64,000 nucleotides of DNA from Fennellomyces sp. T-0311 (taxonomy: Eukaryota; Mucoromycota; Mucoromycetes; Mucorales; Lichtheimiaceae). Position numbers and translations under genes: made by a program. Of the stretch, positions 30,365 through 43,247 are shown piece by piece (within the stretch, counting starts at the first letter, position 1; every line of letters begins with the position of its first letter). Below the pieces are notes generated by a model. The model saw only the letters and a list, made by a program, of their open reading frames with translations. It ran no database searches and had not been told where the DNA came from. The stretch is taken from positions 62,001-126,000 of the forward strand of contig JALLLT010000023.1 of assembly GCA_025266875.1 (NCBI GenBank), given 5' to 3'.

Positions 30365-30623
30365 TCAAGTATCAACAATTGCAGCCTTACTCATCCAGGC
30401 CGCGACCGAGACCACTGAACTGGCCATATAATGTGAAAATGTGGGCGTTGTCGTTCGGTTGCTGCTATATCTGTGCGATTGATAAGCATAAATCATCGCT
30501 GTCTGTCCGTTTCTCTCCATACCCAAGCAGGCTGGTCGCCCCAATGGCAAGCCCGACGCACAGTCCGACTGACCCTCCCATGCGCATAAATTTAGAATGC
30601 TTGTTCTCGTGATGTGCGTTCAT
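30365..30623 (-). CDS. Mgr2/Romo1-like small mitochondrial inner-membrane protein
   Basis: Two short exons, 30523-30623 and 30365-30470, join in phase across a 52-nt GT..AG intron (GTATGG to CGCACAG) and give about 68 residues. The first exon encodes a Gly-rich membrane helix, KFMRMGGSVGLCVGLAIG. The second ends in a second helix, HYMASSVVSVAAWMSKAAI. Length, spacing and the KF.MG..VG.C.G pattern match Mgr2/Romo1, where Mgr2 seals the TIM23 presequence translocase laterally and controls sorting. The second helix is a weaker match, since the usual Gly/Phe positions are replaced. The gene is divergent from coronin, with 187 bp between the two starts. It is too short for simple ORF calling, so RNA support matters. 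Confidence 0.5.
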
Positions 30624-30810
30624 GGACTGACAATGGATCTTGCAAAGAGGATAAAAAAAAAGCAGAAAAGAGAGGGTGGAAAAAAGAATGCCGAACTTCT
30701 GAATAAGTCACGAACAACAACCGTTGCACGAGCTGCGGAGATCACCCACTATTGTAGTAGAGCCAAGCGCACATTTTCTCACCCCTATGCTCCCCCAGCC
30801 TTCACGTCAA

Positions 30811-33800
30811 AATGAGTAGACGATTTCAACACGTGAACAAGTACCGCAATGTCGTCGGCAGAGTAGAAAAGAAAGAAGTACATGTCCTCCTCTCATTGTT
30901 CGCATCGTTGCCCTAGCAACTAATTGGGTTGTCCGCGTATAGTTATGGTACGCCGATCTTCCGGTCGCTACGACATCATCTTCCGACAAAGCTGGGCTCG
31001 TGAAAGCGAGTCGGACGTGGATAGCCGTCAAGTGGGCCGGAAGTAAGTTTTTGTGGAGTTTTTCCTATTTACCCCAGGTTTTTTTTAACTTGTAAACAGA
31101 CGGCGGATCGATCGGATTGGTGCCGTTGGCCAAACCCGGAAAGTCGTGCGCCAACGATGCTCGCGTTTTTCATGCTCATGGCGCCCCAGTGACCGATTGG
31201 GAATTTTCATCTTTCAACGATGATTTGTTGGCGACAGGTGGTGAGGATGGCATGGTTCGTGAATGCGACACAAAAGGAGTGCACTACCAAAAGTTAACCT
31301 CTATGTTATTACTAGGTCAAATTATGGAATGTTAGCGCAGAGCCAACGTGTGTTTCGACGTTCTCTATCCCTTCGCGTCGAGTGGATGTTGTTTCATTCC
31401 ATCCAACGGCTGACCAGGTAAACTCTAATTCTTTGTAGATCACATACTGGACGAAAAGGGGTTTAATGAAAACGAGGGGTTTCATAGGTGGTCACGACTC
31501 TTGGGAACGAAGGCAAAAAAGTGTGCATCTGGGATGCCAACAATGCAGATAAACCGGCATTTGCGATTGCAGCGACATCTGAACCGTTTCATGCATTCTC
31601 GTGGAAATCGGATGGATCATTGTTGAGTACATCTGGCAAGGGGTCGCTGACAATCTGGGACCCTCGTGCAACGGATCAACGAGTGCTGGTAAGTTTTGCA
31701 ATGAATTTCCTAATCATTGGTTTGAGTAACCAAAAATCCAATAGACCGGCCTTGGTCATGAAGGAATCAAAGGATCACGCGTAGTATGGCTGGGTGAGTC
31801 TAATTATTTGTTTACAGTGGGTCAAAGCAAGGTAAACAGAAGGCAACAGAAATGTAAACGGAAAAAATCTAAATGGGGCCATTGTTTAGTTCCGTAGTCG
31901 CGAATTCGGACTATGGGATTCGCGTAATTTGAGTACTCCACTGAAAAAGAGTTCGTTGGATCAATCGACTGGTATTATGCAACCCTTGTATGATGAGGAT
32001 ACCGAAACTATGTACCTGATTGGCCGCGGTGATGCCACAATTCGGTCGATGCAGCTTTCAGACTTGATCACACGTCCTACAATTGACGAAAACATGGCAT
32101 GTGGTACACAAGCGTCATTGTACGGTGCAACATTGCTGCCCAAACAGTCCCTGCATGTCATGCAGGCTGAGATTGCTCGCGTGCTGACAGTCGTCGATAA
32201 TGCAGTGATGCCTGTGTCATTTGAAGTTCCCAGAAAGGTAACTTGTCTTGCTTATGTGTTTTATTTTCTTGCGACTTAGACTTTATTTAGCAATACCTTG
32301 ACTTTCATGCAGATCTTTTCCCTGACACCAAGGGTAGCGGTAAAGTGATGTACATTTGTTAATTTTCGTGTCAGGGTTAATTTTTAAGCAAATTAGAACC
32401 GGGCCTAAGTGCTTCTGAATGGTTGGCTGGAGAAAATAAGCCCGTGGCCAAGGTATCCTTAGATCCTGCAAAAGTCAAGACCAGGGCAGTTAGAACAAAT
32501 GATAGCCAAGCACCTATTGGCAAGGAACCCGAGCAAAAGGCGCCTGCCACAACGAACACTGCTAGTCCTGCGCCCCCTCCTACTACCACTCATACAGCTT
32601 CTACCGCAACTTCTTCCAGCAACATAGTTGAAAAGAAACTGGAAGCTCCTGCGGTTGTTAGGAGTGTAAAAGAGGATCCAGCACCTGCACCTGCAACAAC
32701 AACACCTGCAGCTGCCGTATCTGCTGATAACAAGCAAAAAGAGTCGAACGAAGAACCAAAGCCAAAGAAGAAGCTTCCCCAATATGGATCAGTGCATGCA
32801 TCTGCATTCAAATACATTTCAGCCAAACTGTATCATCCCAGCACACACTACGATGATTTACGTGGGCTTTCGATCGATAAAAGTGGCAATTTCGACCTGA
32901 TCCAGGCCAGCACCAAGTTCATTGGTGTGCCCATTTCGGGAGCAGGTGGACGTGTCGGTATCATTTCAATTGACAAACCAGGTCGTCTCCCAACACACGT
33001 CCCTTCAGTTCTTTGTGGATCTACTGTTACAAATTTCAAGTTTGATCCATTCGATCCTCAAGTCCTTGCTACAGTATCGGATGACAACGCAATCAGACTT
33101 TGGAAGATTCCAGAAGCTGGTTTAGAGGATGATCTGGGGGAACCCATCATGACCTTGAAAGGTAAAATCTATTCCATAGAGCGAGCTTTTTCTCCTTTTA
33201 ACTGGATATTTAGATGGCTCCATGGACAAGCCGAGCCAAATCGAATTCCATCCTAACGCTAATCATGTGTTATTCAGTGTATCAAATGATTTGGGTCATC
33301 CAACTATTCGTGTTTGGGATTTGGATAAAAAGGAAGTGGTCCTCAAGTACTCGGCTGGTCCGAGCAGCGGTGTGCTCTACGCAGCATGGAGTCCTGATGG
33401 TCGAAAGATTGCTGTCCATGGTAAAGATAAGCAGTTGCGCGTATTGGATGCTCGCACGGGTAACGAGCTAGCCAAGACCAAATCACATGAAGGAATCCGA
33501 CCATCTCGTATCGTATGGCTCAGCACGGACGAGCTGGCATCCGTTGGCTTTGGTCTGGGTTCAATGCGCGAGATTCTCGTGTTTAATATCAACAACATGG
33601 AAAAGTATCTTCGCAGAAAGGCAATTGACGTGTCTCCAAGTGTCATGAGCGTCTACTTTGATCCTGATTGCGAAATCCTTTACGTTGCTGGCCGGGTATG
33701 TGTTTCCGATCAGCTTATCTTTCGATTACTGACGTGACGGTAGGGTGATCGTATTGTTCATACGTATGCAGCAAAGGAGCTCGATCCATTGTCACAGATT

Positions 33801-34360
33801 GAGGGTGCCACCTTGCAACAAGGCTTGGCGTTTTTGCCAAAACGTCTCTGCAATATCAAAGAGACTGAGATTGCCAGGTTTTATCGATTGACACCAACAT
33901 CGATTGAACCTTACGGTGTACGAGTGCCAAGAGCTAGAGTATGTACATATAGTATACGAATATGGATTCAGTCATTAACCTGGTTTCTTTCTGTATGTAG
34001 CCTGAATATTTCCAAGACGATATATTTATTGATACCCCTGACTACGAACACCCAGCACAAGGAGCCAAGAGCTGGTTTGATGGAGAAGACAAGGAATTGA
34101 ACCGAATCTCACTCCAACCAGAAGGTATGACAGCTCTCTCGCAAGCCCCACCTCCCCCACAGGCAGCTCGATCAAAGGCCAAGTTTGAGCTCGGCAAGAA
34201 AATGGTCAGCGATGAAGAGCGACGACATAATCTGATGGAGCGCATGTTTTCATCGGCAAAGAGAGTGGATGAAGAGGACGAAGAAAGAAGAAAGAGAGAG
34301 GAGGCGGACAAAGTTGCCGAGGAAGATAAGGATGTAGCTGACGATGAATGGGATGATTAA
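30811..34360 (+). CDS. Tandem (Pod1/coronin-7 type) coronin
   Basis: A multi-exon gene encoding two WD40 beta-propellers. Unit 1 starts with the conserved coronin N-terminus MSRRFQHVNKYRNVVGRVEK, then LPVATTSSSDKAGLVKASR, TDWEFSSFNDDLLATGGEDG and TIWDPRATDQ. It ends in QYLDFHADLFPDTKG, typical of a coronin propeller end. A linker rich in Pro, Ala, Thr and Lys follows (32450-32770). Unit 2 restarts with KYISAKLYHPSTHYDDLRG, FDPQVLATVSDDNAIRLW and RVLDARTGNELAK. The C-terminus lacks the coiled coil of single-unit coronins and ends in an acidic DVADDEWDD motif, as in Pod1/coronin-7, where it contacts Arp2/3. The likely role is actin and membrane-traffic regulation. The start at 30811 was chosen from the N-terminal motif; the second exon starts near 30942. 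Confidence 0.92.
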
Positions 34361-34387
34361 TTTATTTTTTGTGTATGTAAAGCGTAT

Positions 34388-37300
34388 CTAATCATCTTCG
34401 ACAATAACGCAATATTTATCTAACCATCGTCGCAATCTGTATTTTGGTGAGGTGTTGTACTCGTCATTCTTGACCTTTGGTGTTGTGGGCGCCAATCCTT
34501 GCTGTTCTTCAAATGACTCATTGAATGCTTGGTACATGAACTTTCCCACGTCATCCCAAAGCTTTTCACAATGATCCTCTTCGTCAGCAGACGGCTTGGC
34601 AGATACTTGTTGCTTGGCAAGAAGAGCGGTTTCTGCATCATCCACGGCTTGTACGGCTAATAGTTCCCAGTCGTCGTCGTCATCAAAGTAGTCACCTGGC
34701 GTGCTGCTACTTGGTCGTTCTTCTGGAACATCTTGCGAAGTCTCGATGTTATCGACAGTGTCATGATTGGTTTCGTTAACATCGTCAGGTTGCCCAACGG
34801 GGCTGTTGCTTCGAAAAAGCTCCAACCGGATTACTTCTTGGCTATCGGTTGCGGTACTGATTTTGCAGCATGCGTGTCTACAGCTGTCCGTCATATGTCA
34901 GCTGAATGGATAACCAAACAAAGGTTTATGTCATACCTGCTTTTATCGCGACACGAGTGGTTGCATCTACAAAGGATAGCGTAAGCAACAGCAGTTTCTG
35001 ACACGATGCGTGAGATGTTACTCGGTAACCCGCTGCTTCTTCCGATTGCCTTGCTGGCTATCTAAATAGTACATCAGCAACGATATTAAAAGCTTAGCTA
35101 CTACTCACTGGTTGTATTCTTGCGTTTATGCTGGGTACCCGGGACTTTTGTCAAAGAGGCACTTTGCACATCATCATGTGCTCCATTTGAGCTAGGCGGA
35201 GGAGAACCAATATTCAAGCTCTACGTATTTTTACGTTAACGTGCATCTGTATGGGCTTCAAACCATACACAACTTACATATGGCTCTTCATTCGGCTCCT
35301 CCTCCATCGATGGCGTTAAGGATGCCGTAAATGCAGCAGGATCCAGCTCCACCAACATTGTCTGGGATACATCGGTACCAACTATGTAGCGACAGTTACA
35401 AAATAACGTTTCACTTTAATGATATACCACTTACTATAGTCCTCACTCTGAGCGTAGCATGTCACTTGAGTGGATGGATCTGGCAGCGTGGCTCTGACTA
35501 AGAATGATTGCGTCTTTGCTTGCAGTTTTGAAAGGCTATTACTTGCGTTAATGGTTTTACATCATTCCCATAAACAATGCTTACGAAATTCGACGGAAAT
35601 CAAGGAGAGCGTCTCCGCCTTCCACCCACACAAGAGCGTACGTTCCCTTTCCGTATCGTTTGCGTGGTATTTTCTTTACGTTGGAAACGCCAACTTGGAT
35701 CTTTAGCGTGACTTGTGTTGGATTGTTGTTGGACATCTAAAATTACGTAGTGTCAGATAACTTGCATTTAATAGACAGACGTTCTCTGCTACGGATTACC
35801 CGCTGCACATTCAGTACAAACTGTGGTACAGCATTAACAGCGTCCTTGATCTGCGATTGTGCTCAGCAGTTAGATCAAGATAACCCGGAGCACAGGATAT
35901 ATACCTGATTTCCAAACGGAGGGTTACGGTGGAGAATCTGAAAAGAGTATTAGAATGTCAGGCAGTAGAATTAAACATCCAATAACATACGACTTCAATG
36001 CGGCCAGCGTCTGTTTCACGTAACTGATCAAATGACCTGATTCCAGCCTCGCCTAGCTTTTTGGCCATTTGCGGACCGATCTTGTCAATCTGTCTCAGAG
36101 GATACGACGAAGTTGTCCACATTTTTGCCTGGAGACTTCGATAGAGGTCCAACGTATGTTTAAGTCGGATGGCGTTGTGATCGTAAACACTGCAGTCAAT
36201 AATGCCTAAACATTCCTTGTCAGCACACACTTTTTGATATTAACCCTGGCTCCGCTTACATTTTGCGACTCTGCACGCATACTGCAGCATCTGAAAGGTT
36301 GACAGTGCTAATGAGCTACCCATATTTCCTCCATGCAGTGAAATGTCACCGAGAACACACTGATGGTTGCATTTATTTTTTTCAGTGTGGATCATTGACA
36401 ACTCAAAATAACAACATTACCTGAATAACTAGGAATACTTTATCCGCAATAGTTGCGACTTTGCCGGAGATTGGGAAGCGAATGTTTGCATTCTTCTGAA
36501 TCGCGTTGAGGAAGGGCTTTTCTCCTGTTGTGAATCGCATGAATTCAAATTCTTCGGCTTTTGACACCAGGCTCAACTGCAAATAGCTATTTAGACATCA
36601 CGCCCAACTGTTAAGATTCGTTTTAGCAAACATTGTCATACCACATCTTTGATTGATGAGCAACGCTCTGCTTTTAGTATGGTAATCATTGTTCCGAGTT
36701 TGATGTAGTAGCGGTCCATGGCTGTGCCGTACGCTTGATACAGTTCTGATTTAGATTCCTGGTTGGCCGGCTGTTATATCCTTACCTGTTGCCGTAATTT
36801 GGTTGCTTCCACGGCCAGTGGGAGTACTCTCAGCCAAATCGTTAGCAGTCAGGGTACTGATACAGGTTTCACAGATGTCTATAATGACTCAGAAAGTGAA
36901 CACGGTGGACAATAGTATTCTTAGGTAACTGGGTTTACCGCGTAGAACTTTTTCAGGTACCGGGCGTTGAGCATCCGATGGGTCATCATGTAGTCTGTAC
37001 CGAGTAGGGTTCTTCTGAATACGAGTGTATAAGAATGTTGACTTTAGCCTGCATGGTTCGAAAATCAGTAAATGCTACGTACATGAAAACGAAAAAGAGA
37101 CAGTACCATTGAATGCTCGACTCAATATCAGTCACCGTTGCCAGACAAATTTCGGTCATCATGTGCTCCACCAAATTTTGATGCAAGCTAGTTTATAAAG
37201 GTCAGGTCTAACTCTATTTGATCGTAGAGACAACGTACCAGCTTTCGATGGGGGTCGTGCCACACAGAATTGTCTGGTAACGTCTTTCCATATCGGATGT

Positions 37301-39798
37301 CGTAAGAATAACAGCACAACCAGAATCTTCAAGCCCTGGTCTTCCAGCTCGTCCAATCATCTGAAGCAACTCTATATCCGAATAATCCACAAGAGCACCG
37401 CTCTGATAGCCTAACAATAATGTCTGTTAGAAATGTCCTTCTGATGAGCACGCAGGTGGTCTTACATTTCGTAGACTTGATAATGACTAGATGTGCTGGT
37501 AGGTTGACCTAGGATAGGCATGTTATAAGCAATGCATAACATGTTTTGTACCTGTACTTACTCCCAATGCCAAAGTAGAAGTCGTTGCTGAAAGAAACTC
37601 AAAGGTTTGTAATACAATTCATTACTGCTTCAGCTGCTACTTACACACAACACGAATTTTTCTTTGTAGAAAGAGCTGTTCGACAAGTTGTCGGTCGCTA
37701 CTATCGAGACCGGCTAGTGTAATATAAAAGCTGATGGTGAGGATTTGATAACCATAGCAACAATACGTATACTTGCCATGGTGAAATCCAATTCCTCGTG
37801 CAAGGTACTCGGCAAGCTTCTTGTTTTTGACATTTGCCGTTTCGATGGCCATACCTGCAGTTCTATTTCACAATCTATTTAGACATGCTCAGCCAAGAAA
37901 ATTAAAGGATCTTACCCAAGGGATGCAATATTTTTTTTATCCATCATTTTGAGCATAACCTCGCAAGATGATTGAGCTGATTTTCGTGTTGAGCAAAACT
38001 AACATAGAAATGTGTTACTACACACAGATATGGCTTCCGGTACTCACAATCAGCGTGGGCTTTCTGTTACTGTGCTTCTCAACCATCTCAAGCAATCTAA
38101 AGTATTGACATGTTGTTATAACCGGTCCATGTTTCTTTTGACGCCGACTTACTTCCAATCCAACTTGCTTTCAAAGCTGAACATATTATCGCCACTAAAT
38201 GGTATACCATAGACAATCTGTTCCAGGTGAACGGGACGAAACTCTTCAGAGAAGGAAATGGCTAGAATAAAGTAATCTAGCGTCAATAGATACAAAATAT
38301 TTTGCATGAGTATGACCCACCGATGCCACCAAGCCAATCAGCAATATCTTGCAAATTGGGCACGGTAGCGGAAACTGCGACGTAGCGAACGGTGTGCTCC
38401 ATTGTCTATTATTTATAAAGCTTCTTCAGTATGGCATATAGTAAAAAAAAAAAAAAGCAAGACGTTACCTTCATGCGACTTACGCATGCTTCAAGGACGG
38501 CTCCCCGTCTCTCATTGAGAATATGAACTTCATCCATCTATCAGCACACTCGTTTTTAGCTTTTCTATATTGTTCAACCAGCAATAGCATACCACAAACA
38601 AGGTGATCAGTTTCATCAAGCTCTTGTAGTCAGTCCATCGGCGGGTCATAGAGTCCCATTTCTCGGGTGTCGTCACACTACGTATCTCATAAAAAAAAGT
38701 ACATCTAAAGAGCGTGTATTTTTTTGTCTCACATGATATTGCTATCCTTGATAGAGTTGATCAGCATAAAATCAGTGTCGCCCGTGTACTCTTTGCCTAT
38801 TATTAGTAACACCGAAATCAGTAAAAGCCAAGTAACCAGGAGCGAGACACTTGCATGAAATTCCTAGCGGTTGAAATTTTGCCTCCCAGTCTTTTACTCT
38901 TTCAGAGCAAAGACTCTTGGTGGGTGCCATGTAAATGATCTTGGATGTGTTGCTACCGTCGATCAATGTGCGCAACATGGCCAGTTCCAGTATCACAGTT
39001 TTTCCAGCACCAGTTGGGGCTATTGCAGCTCATTAGATCAATGTAACCGGACGAATGATCTTTTGTACCTGAAACTGCAATGTTTTCAGTACCATGAAAT
39101 ATCTAACATGTGTCATTTTCATTGACATTTCTGCTCAACCAAGACGTATATACATCGCCACCTACTTGGTCAATACATCCAGATTGCATGGCGTTGAATC
39201 GGTCAAATCGAAAAATTGTTCGATAGGGCATTGCTATAGTTCCCAAAATAAGCCATTCAAGACTATGGAACGGCACAAATATTGTACTTACGAATTTCTT
39301 CAGCCGAACGAAGAGGAGCATTGCCCACAGCGGGCGCATGATATGTTCCTGACAACATGCGTAAGCATAGACAAATTTGTCAGGCTCATATTTTACCTTG
39401 AGGAGTGACATGTTGTTGGCTGTTCTGCAGGTGTTGGCGACGCTGTGAAGGTAATTCCGTATGGCTGACAGGCTTGCTTACAATTAAAAACCGCTTCGAC
39501 GCGTTCTAATAAACGTAAAGTAAATCTTTCCCATTTGCAAATGAAAGTGGATAATCCGTCATAATACATCGATATCTTGCAGCGCACCACTACCGGGAAA
39601 GTTGCTGTTAGAGCTTCTGTTTGATGGATACGTATTGCTCGACTTGACAGAGAGTGGAGATCTTTCTGGTATAGCTGGCTCTGGACCATCCAGTAGTGCT
39701 TCTTCTTGGTCAAGCCAGCAGTCGATACGGTAATTCTCATCGTCTGCGTGCACGTCAAAGTTCTCCGAAAGCTCTTCGCCCATAAACTGAGATGTCAT
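34388..39798 (-). CDS. HFM1: Meiotic DNA helicase HFM1/MER3
   Basis: This many-exon gene is read from 39798 down to 34388. The Q-like region (FRFDRFNAMQSGCIDQV) precedes motif I APTGAGKTVILELAM near 39010. MAPTKSLCSERVKDWE follows, then the DEVH box (DEVHILNERRGA near 38530), GIGFHHAGLDSSDRQLVE and motif VI LLQMIGRAGRPG near 37350. After the winged-helix region comes a Sec63-like part (QIDKIGPQMAKKLGEAGIRS), a helix-hairpin-helix-type segment. The last exon (34894-34388) is an acidic tail with no domain. This is the HFM1/MER3 family of 3'-5' helicases that stabilise recombination intermediates in meiotic crossover formation. The stop lies 27 nt from the coronin stop on the other strand. About a dozen short introns interrupt it. 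The exact exon map needs transcripts. Confidence 0.92.
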
Positions 39799-40286
39799 TG
39801 TGTATCCTTGTCGTTAACCTTGCAGTGGTCGTCAAAGAGTTGGTTTTGTTGCAGGACAAAGATTTTGGGAAGGAATAAGAGACCAAAACTATCTTGACAA
39901 CATTTGACGTCACATTTAAGTTTGGTCTCAATCAGATCACTTCCCTTCTGCTTGGATCGCATAAGAGGTGGCACACCAATGTGCATGCTTAATGTCATTT
40001 ATAGCAGGAGTGTTTGGGGTATTGATAGTTTTAAACAGTAATAGGAACGAAGAGGCGATGTACTCTCGGAAAACGCAATTTGTCCACTGACGGAAACAGT
40101 GAAAGAAGTTGCGCAGGTTATCGACCGTAGATTCTGATAATCATAAAGATAAGTACAAAGGGCGTATAAAAGGCAAAACCCCTGAGTAGAGAAAATGAGT
40201 GTGCGCATCGCTTGTTTAACAGAGTGCATACAATGTTTACCAATAGCAGCTGCAGAACTTACGTATTAAAACAGCTTACCCTTGGC
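39799..40286. other. Upstream region of HFM1, no gene
   Basis: This is the 5' flank of HFM1 and the start of a transposon-rich block. No supported gene. The small minus-strand ORFs here have no recognisable domain. Confidence 0.5.
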
Positions 40287-40666
40287 TGTATTGTGGTATC
40301 GCTTAACGAGAAAAGACTTTCTAATGACGAGACCAAAAGTCAAACCTGTTTTATTGAAGAAAGTTACTCTCTATTTATACTGATATGGCATGGGACGGAG
40401 AAGATGGATACTTTAGTCTAATAGCCCGAAGATTCATGTTATCGCCGAGACTGTAATGACCTTGCCAGCTAATGTCAATGAGGCCGAAGGACATGCAGAG
40501 CCTTAGTTAACGGAGTTGCCCTGCATGATAGGTAAACCCGGATCGAGGTTGCACACGCAAGCAAATAAGGAATCGATGCCTATACGGTTGTTGATATCGG
40601 ATATAAACAAGGATTCAGGAAAAACATGTAACCACGGATGATGGTGTATGTCGGGAATACGACACA
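40287..40666 (-). repeat. Minus-strand solo LTR, 380 bp
   Basis: Read on the minus strand it begins TGTGTCGTATTCCCGACA and ends CACAATACA, with TATA box AGTATAAATAGAG and a CAATAAAAC signal in the expected order. The flanking 5-mers TTGGC and AAGGC match at three of five positions, so the target duplication is eroded or the ends are slightly off. About 40 bp at its right end (CATGTAACCA..GGAATACGACACA) recur at 3424-3466. It abuts and probably truncates the transposase on its right. Confidence 0.6.
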
Positions 40667-42615
40667 AAGGCGAGCATGTGGTCAGTAAAGCTTCTCTCAA
40701 CCTACCGTCGGACCATTTGATGCATTTGGTAGCAAATCCGCAGAAGAGTGCGCTGATTTCTGCTTTGCCTGACTATACGCCCGATCAACGGATCTCATTG
40801 CAACAGGGCGATAAATGGAAACAGCACAGGCTATTCCAGCAACCAATGATGACTGTGAATAACCAAGACGTGTGGGTTGGCGACGTTTTTAAGACGAAGG
40901 ACGAGGCGGTGACGATGTACTTTTTGGTCGAAGGCTTTTTTACACTCAGATATCAGCAATATTGTCGTAGCTACTATGCTGGACCAGGAACTGGGCGGCA
41001 CTTTCAGCTCATGTTTTCGAAAGCACACTCTTACTTCAGAGTGACAGATCTGGCGACCAAGTTCCCCGAACCAGTTAACATTCAGCAATGCCTCAGCAGA
41101 ACTCATACCCAATACGAAGCACTGGCTGACTTTCACTTACACCTTACAACTCGCCATTCCATGAAGCATCTGGTGCTCAATCGAACTGGTAAGTTCTACA
41201 AAGTGAACATTGTCCCTCTGATCGTATTCGCCGACGACACCTCTGATGACCTGTCAAAGCAGTATAGCAAGTACGACAGCTGGTTGATGAGATGTGCAGC
41301 ATTGCCGTATACCGAACGAGTGGAGCGTGAAAATTCGCTATTCATTACCACCGCCCCTGCAGCCATGGGATCGATAGCGTTTCGCTCGTTCCAAAGCGAG
41401 TGGAGGACCTGAAGAAACTGGAAGATGGCGTTGTCATGTACTCTGCAGAACACAAGGAGGATGTTTTGGTTTATGCACCGCTACTCCTCATCGAAGCGGA
41501 CAACCTTTGCCATTCGGATCTTTGCTGCTTGAAGGGATTGAAGACTTTGTATTGCTGTTGCAGCTGCTACTTCCACAACAAAGTAACTCCACGAAATTCT
41601 CCCAACGATCCGCCAAGCACTGAGGTTCTCAATGCGCAATATAGAAAGCGTACAAGGGCGGACTATGTTGCTGCATCATCGGATCCTGATAGACGATGTC
41701 GAATTGCGTATGGACCAGTCAACGCTGATGGACTTCCACTTTGCAAGACCGCAACCGAATTAGGGTTCAAAAAAACCGGTGCAGAGGACTTGTTGAAGCT
41801 CGAAGCGTTTGACCCTTCGCAGGACACTCCAGTTGAAGTCCTGCATACTGTCATGCTCGGCATCGTCAAGTACATGGTGCAAGACCTGTATAGGAACCGC
41901 TTGAAAAATAATCCCGACAAACTGCAACAAATGCATAATGCATTAAGAGTTTACTCGGCGTCAAAAGGGTTTAACCGTACTTTTCGACGACAGCTCACTT
42001 ATACTGGTTCATTTGTTGGCCGAGATTTCAAGCAATTGATCAAGGTCTTACCAATTATCTTAACAACATTCAAGAATGATGAGGGCCTGCAGGTGGTAGC
42101 ACCAGTCTTCGTCCAGCTCGGCAAGTTGTCTTCGGTGGTGTTCATGCGCTCAGTGGAGCGTCACTTCGACGACTATCTCGAAGAAGTACGCAGAACGATT
42201 GCAGATCTGACAAGGGAGATCCACGTATTTGACGAAGTTTCCGGTAACAACGACAGACTGTGCTCGAAGCCGAAACTTCACATACTACACCATCTCCCTG
42301 ACAACATCAAGCGTTTCGGCTGTGCACTGCATTTCGAATCCGAGAAGGGTGAACAGTTCAACAAGTTCATCCGGGAACACCTGTTCCACACTAACCGCCA
42401 TTCCATCTTGTGCGACGTTGCCCGCAAGTTTGGAAAGCAAATTGCACTGCGGCATGTCATTGATAATGGCTCATGGCCCTTGGCTGAACGAGCAAAGAAA
42501 GCGGGAGAAGCCTGGGAGAAATGTCGTACGTTTCTTGTCCGATCGTCGTGTAGAGTTTGTCGTTAAACTTTTTGGTGGATATCGTGACTCTGACGACACC
42601 AACGACGTGTTCTAA
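40667..42615 (+). pseudogene. Plavaka/CACTA-like DDE transposase, frameshifted
   Basis: This transposase of the CACTA-related Plavaka type lacks its N-terminus; the left side runs into the LTR. Its putative catalytic residues are in VFADDTSDDLSKQ (first Asp, near 41230), DTPVEVLHTVMLGIVKYM (second Asp, near 41825) and HFESEKGEQFNKFIRE (Glu, near 42330). Between the first and second blocks a Cys-rich CCCCSCYFHNK zinc-like stretch is present. The frame changes by -1 between 41360 and 41400 and changes again near 42530, where a downstream frame reads RRVEFVVKLFGG to a stop at 42615. The copy is therefore probably inactive. Such elements are best known from basidiomycetes. Confidence 0.8.
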
Positions 42616-42801
42616 AACAATTTTGAACAGTACCTTTTTCGATTGAAAACAATTTAATTATGGAGCTAAACATTAGGCAAACTTTTCACCAGGATTTGGT
42701 TTTGTAGACACAAACAATGTACATTATGTCCCGAATAGACTTGACCTTTATTTTACAACATTGACGCGCATAAATGTATCTGAATATATTGAAAATACAA
42801 G

Positions 42802-43134
42802 ATGGCTGTTCATGGAACCTGCGCTGTTTTCACATTCAATGACAGCAGTCTGAATGGCAGAATGTTCATTGGCCAGGTCGTAGTCGAGAATGGTATCAAG
42901 ATGGTACAGCAATACCAAATCATGGGTGGAGATCCAGTAAATAGTCACCTGTATCTGATGAAGGCACCATCTTCACCACTTACGTATGGTACCATCGCTT
43001 TCGATCGTGTCAAACCAGTGACAGTGGTGAACATGCATTACGTAGATGATCAAGGCCGACATATCCTCAACCCACATAAGTTGGGGTCATATTTGTTCTT
43101 AAAATATGCAACGATTGCGGGCATAGGGAATTAA
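42802..43134 (+). CDS. Small ORF, possibly the end of the Plavaka-like element
   Basis: A 110-residue ORF 190 bp downstream of the transposase on the same strand. It reads like a folded beta-rich domain (MFIGQVVVENGIKMVQQYQI, then VTVVNMHYVDDQGRHILNP) and lacks low complexity. In related elements, a C-terminal region with a similar VxxxNMQH-type motif follows the catalytic domain. I therefore suggest, without certainty, that this is a detached C-terminal piece of the same transposase. A standalone small host protein is the alternative. There is no signal peptide or membrane helix. Confidence 0.4.
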   Translation: MAVHGTCAVFTFNDSSLNGRMFIGQVVVENGIKMVQQYQIMGGDPVNSHLYLMKAPSSPLTYGTIAFDRVKPVTVVNMHYVDDQGRHILNPHKLGSYLFLKYATIAGIGN

Positions 43135-43247
43135 TCTCTTGCTGTCAATGACCACGAAATTGACAAAGTCATTTTGTACGACTGAAAAATAATCGATCTA
43201 AATTTTTATGGCTTTTTGTGTTACTTAAAAACAGCGACTATACTTGT

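Noticed and set aside
40648..40666. ATG at 40648 as the transposase start
   Set aside because: It lies inside the minus-strand LTR, so the first residues are LTR sequence that happens to be in frame.
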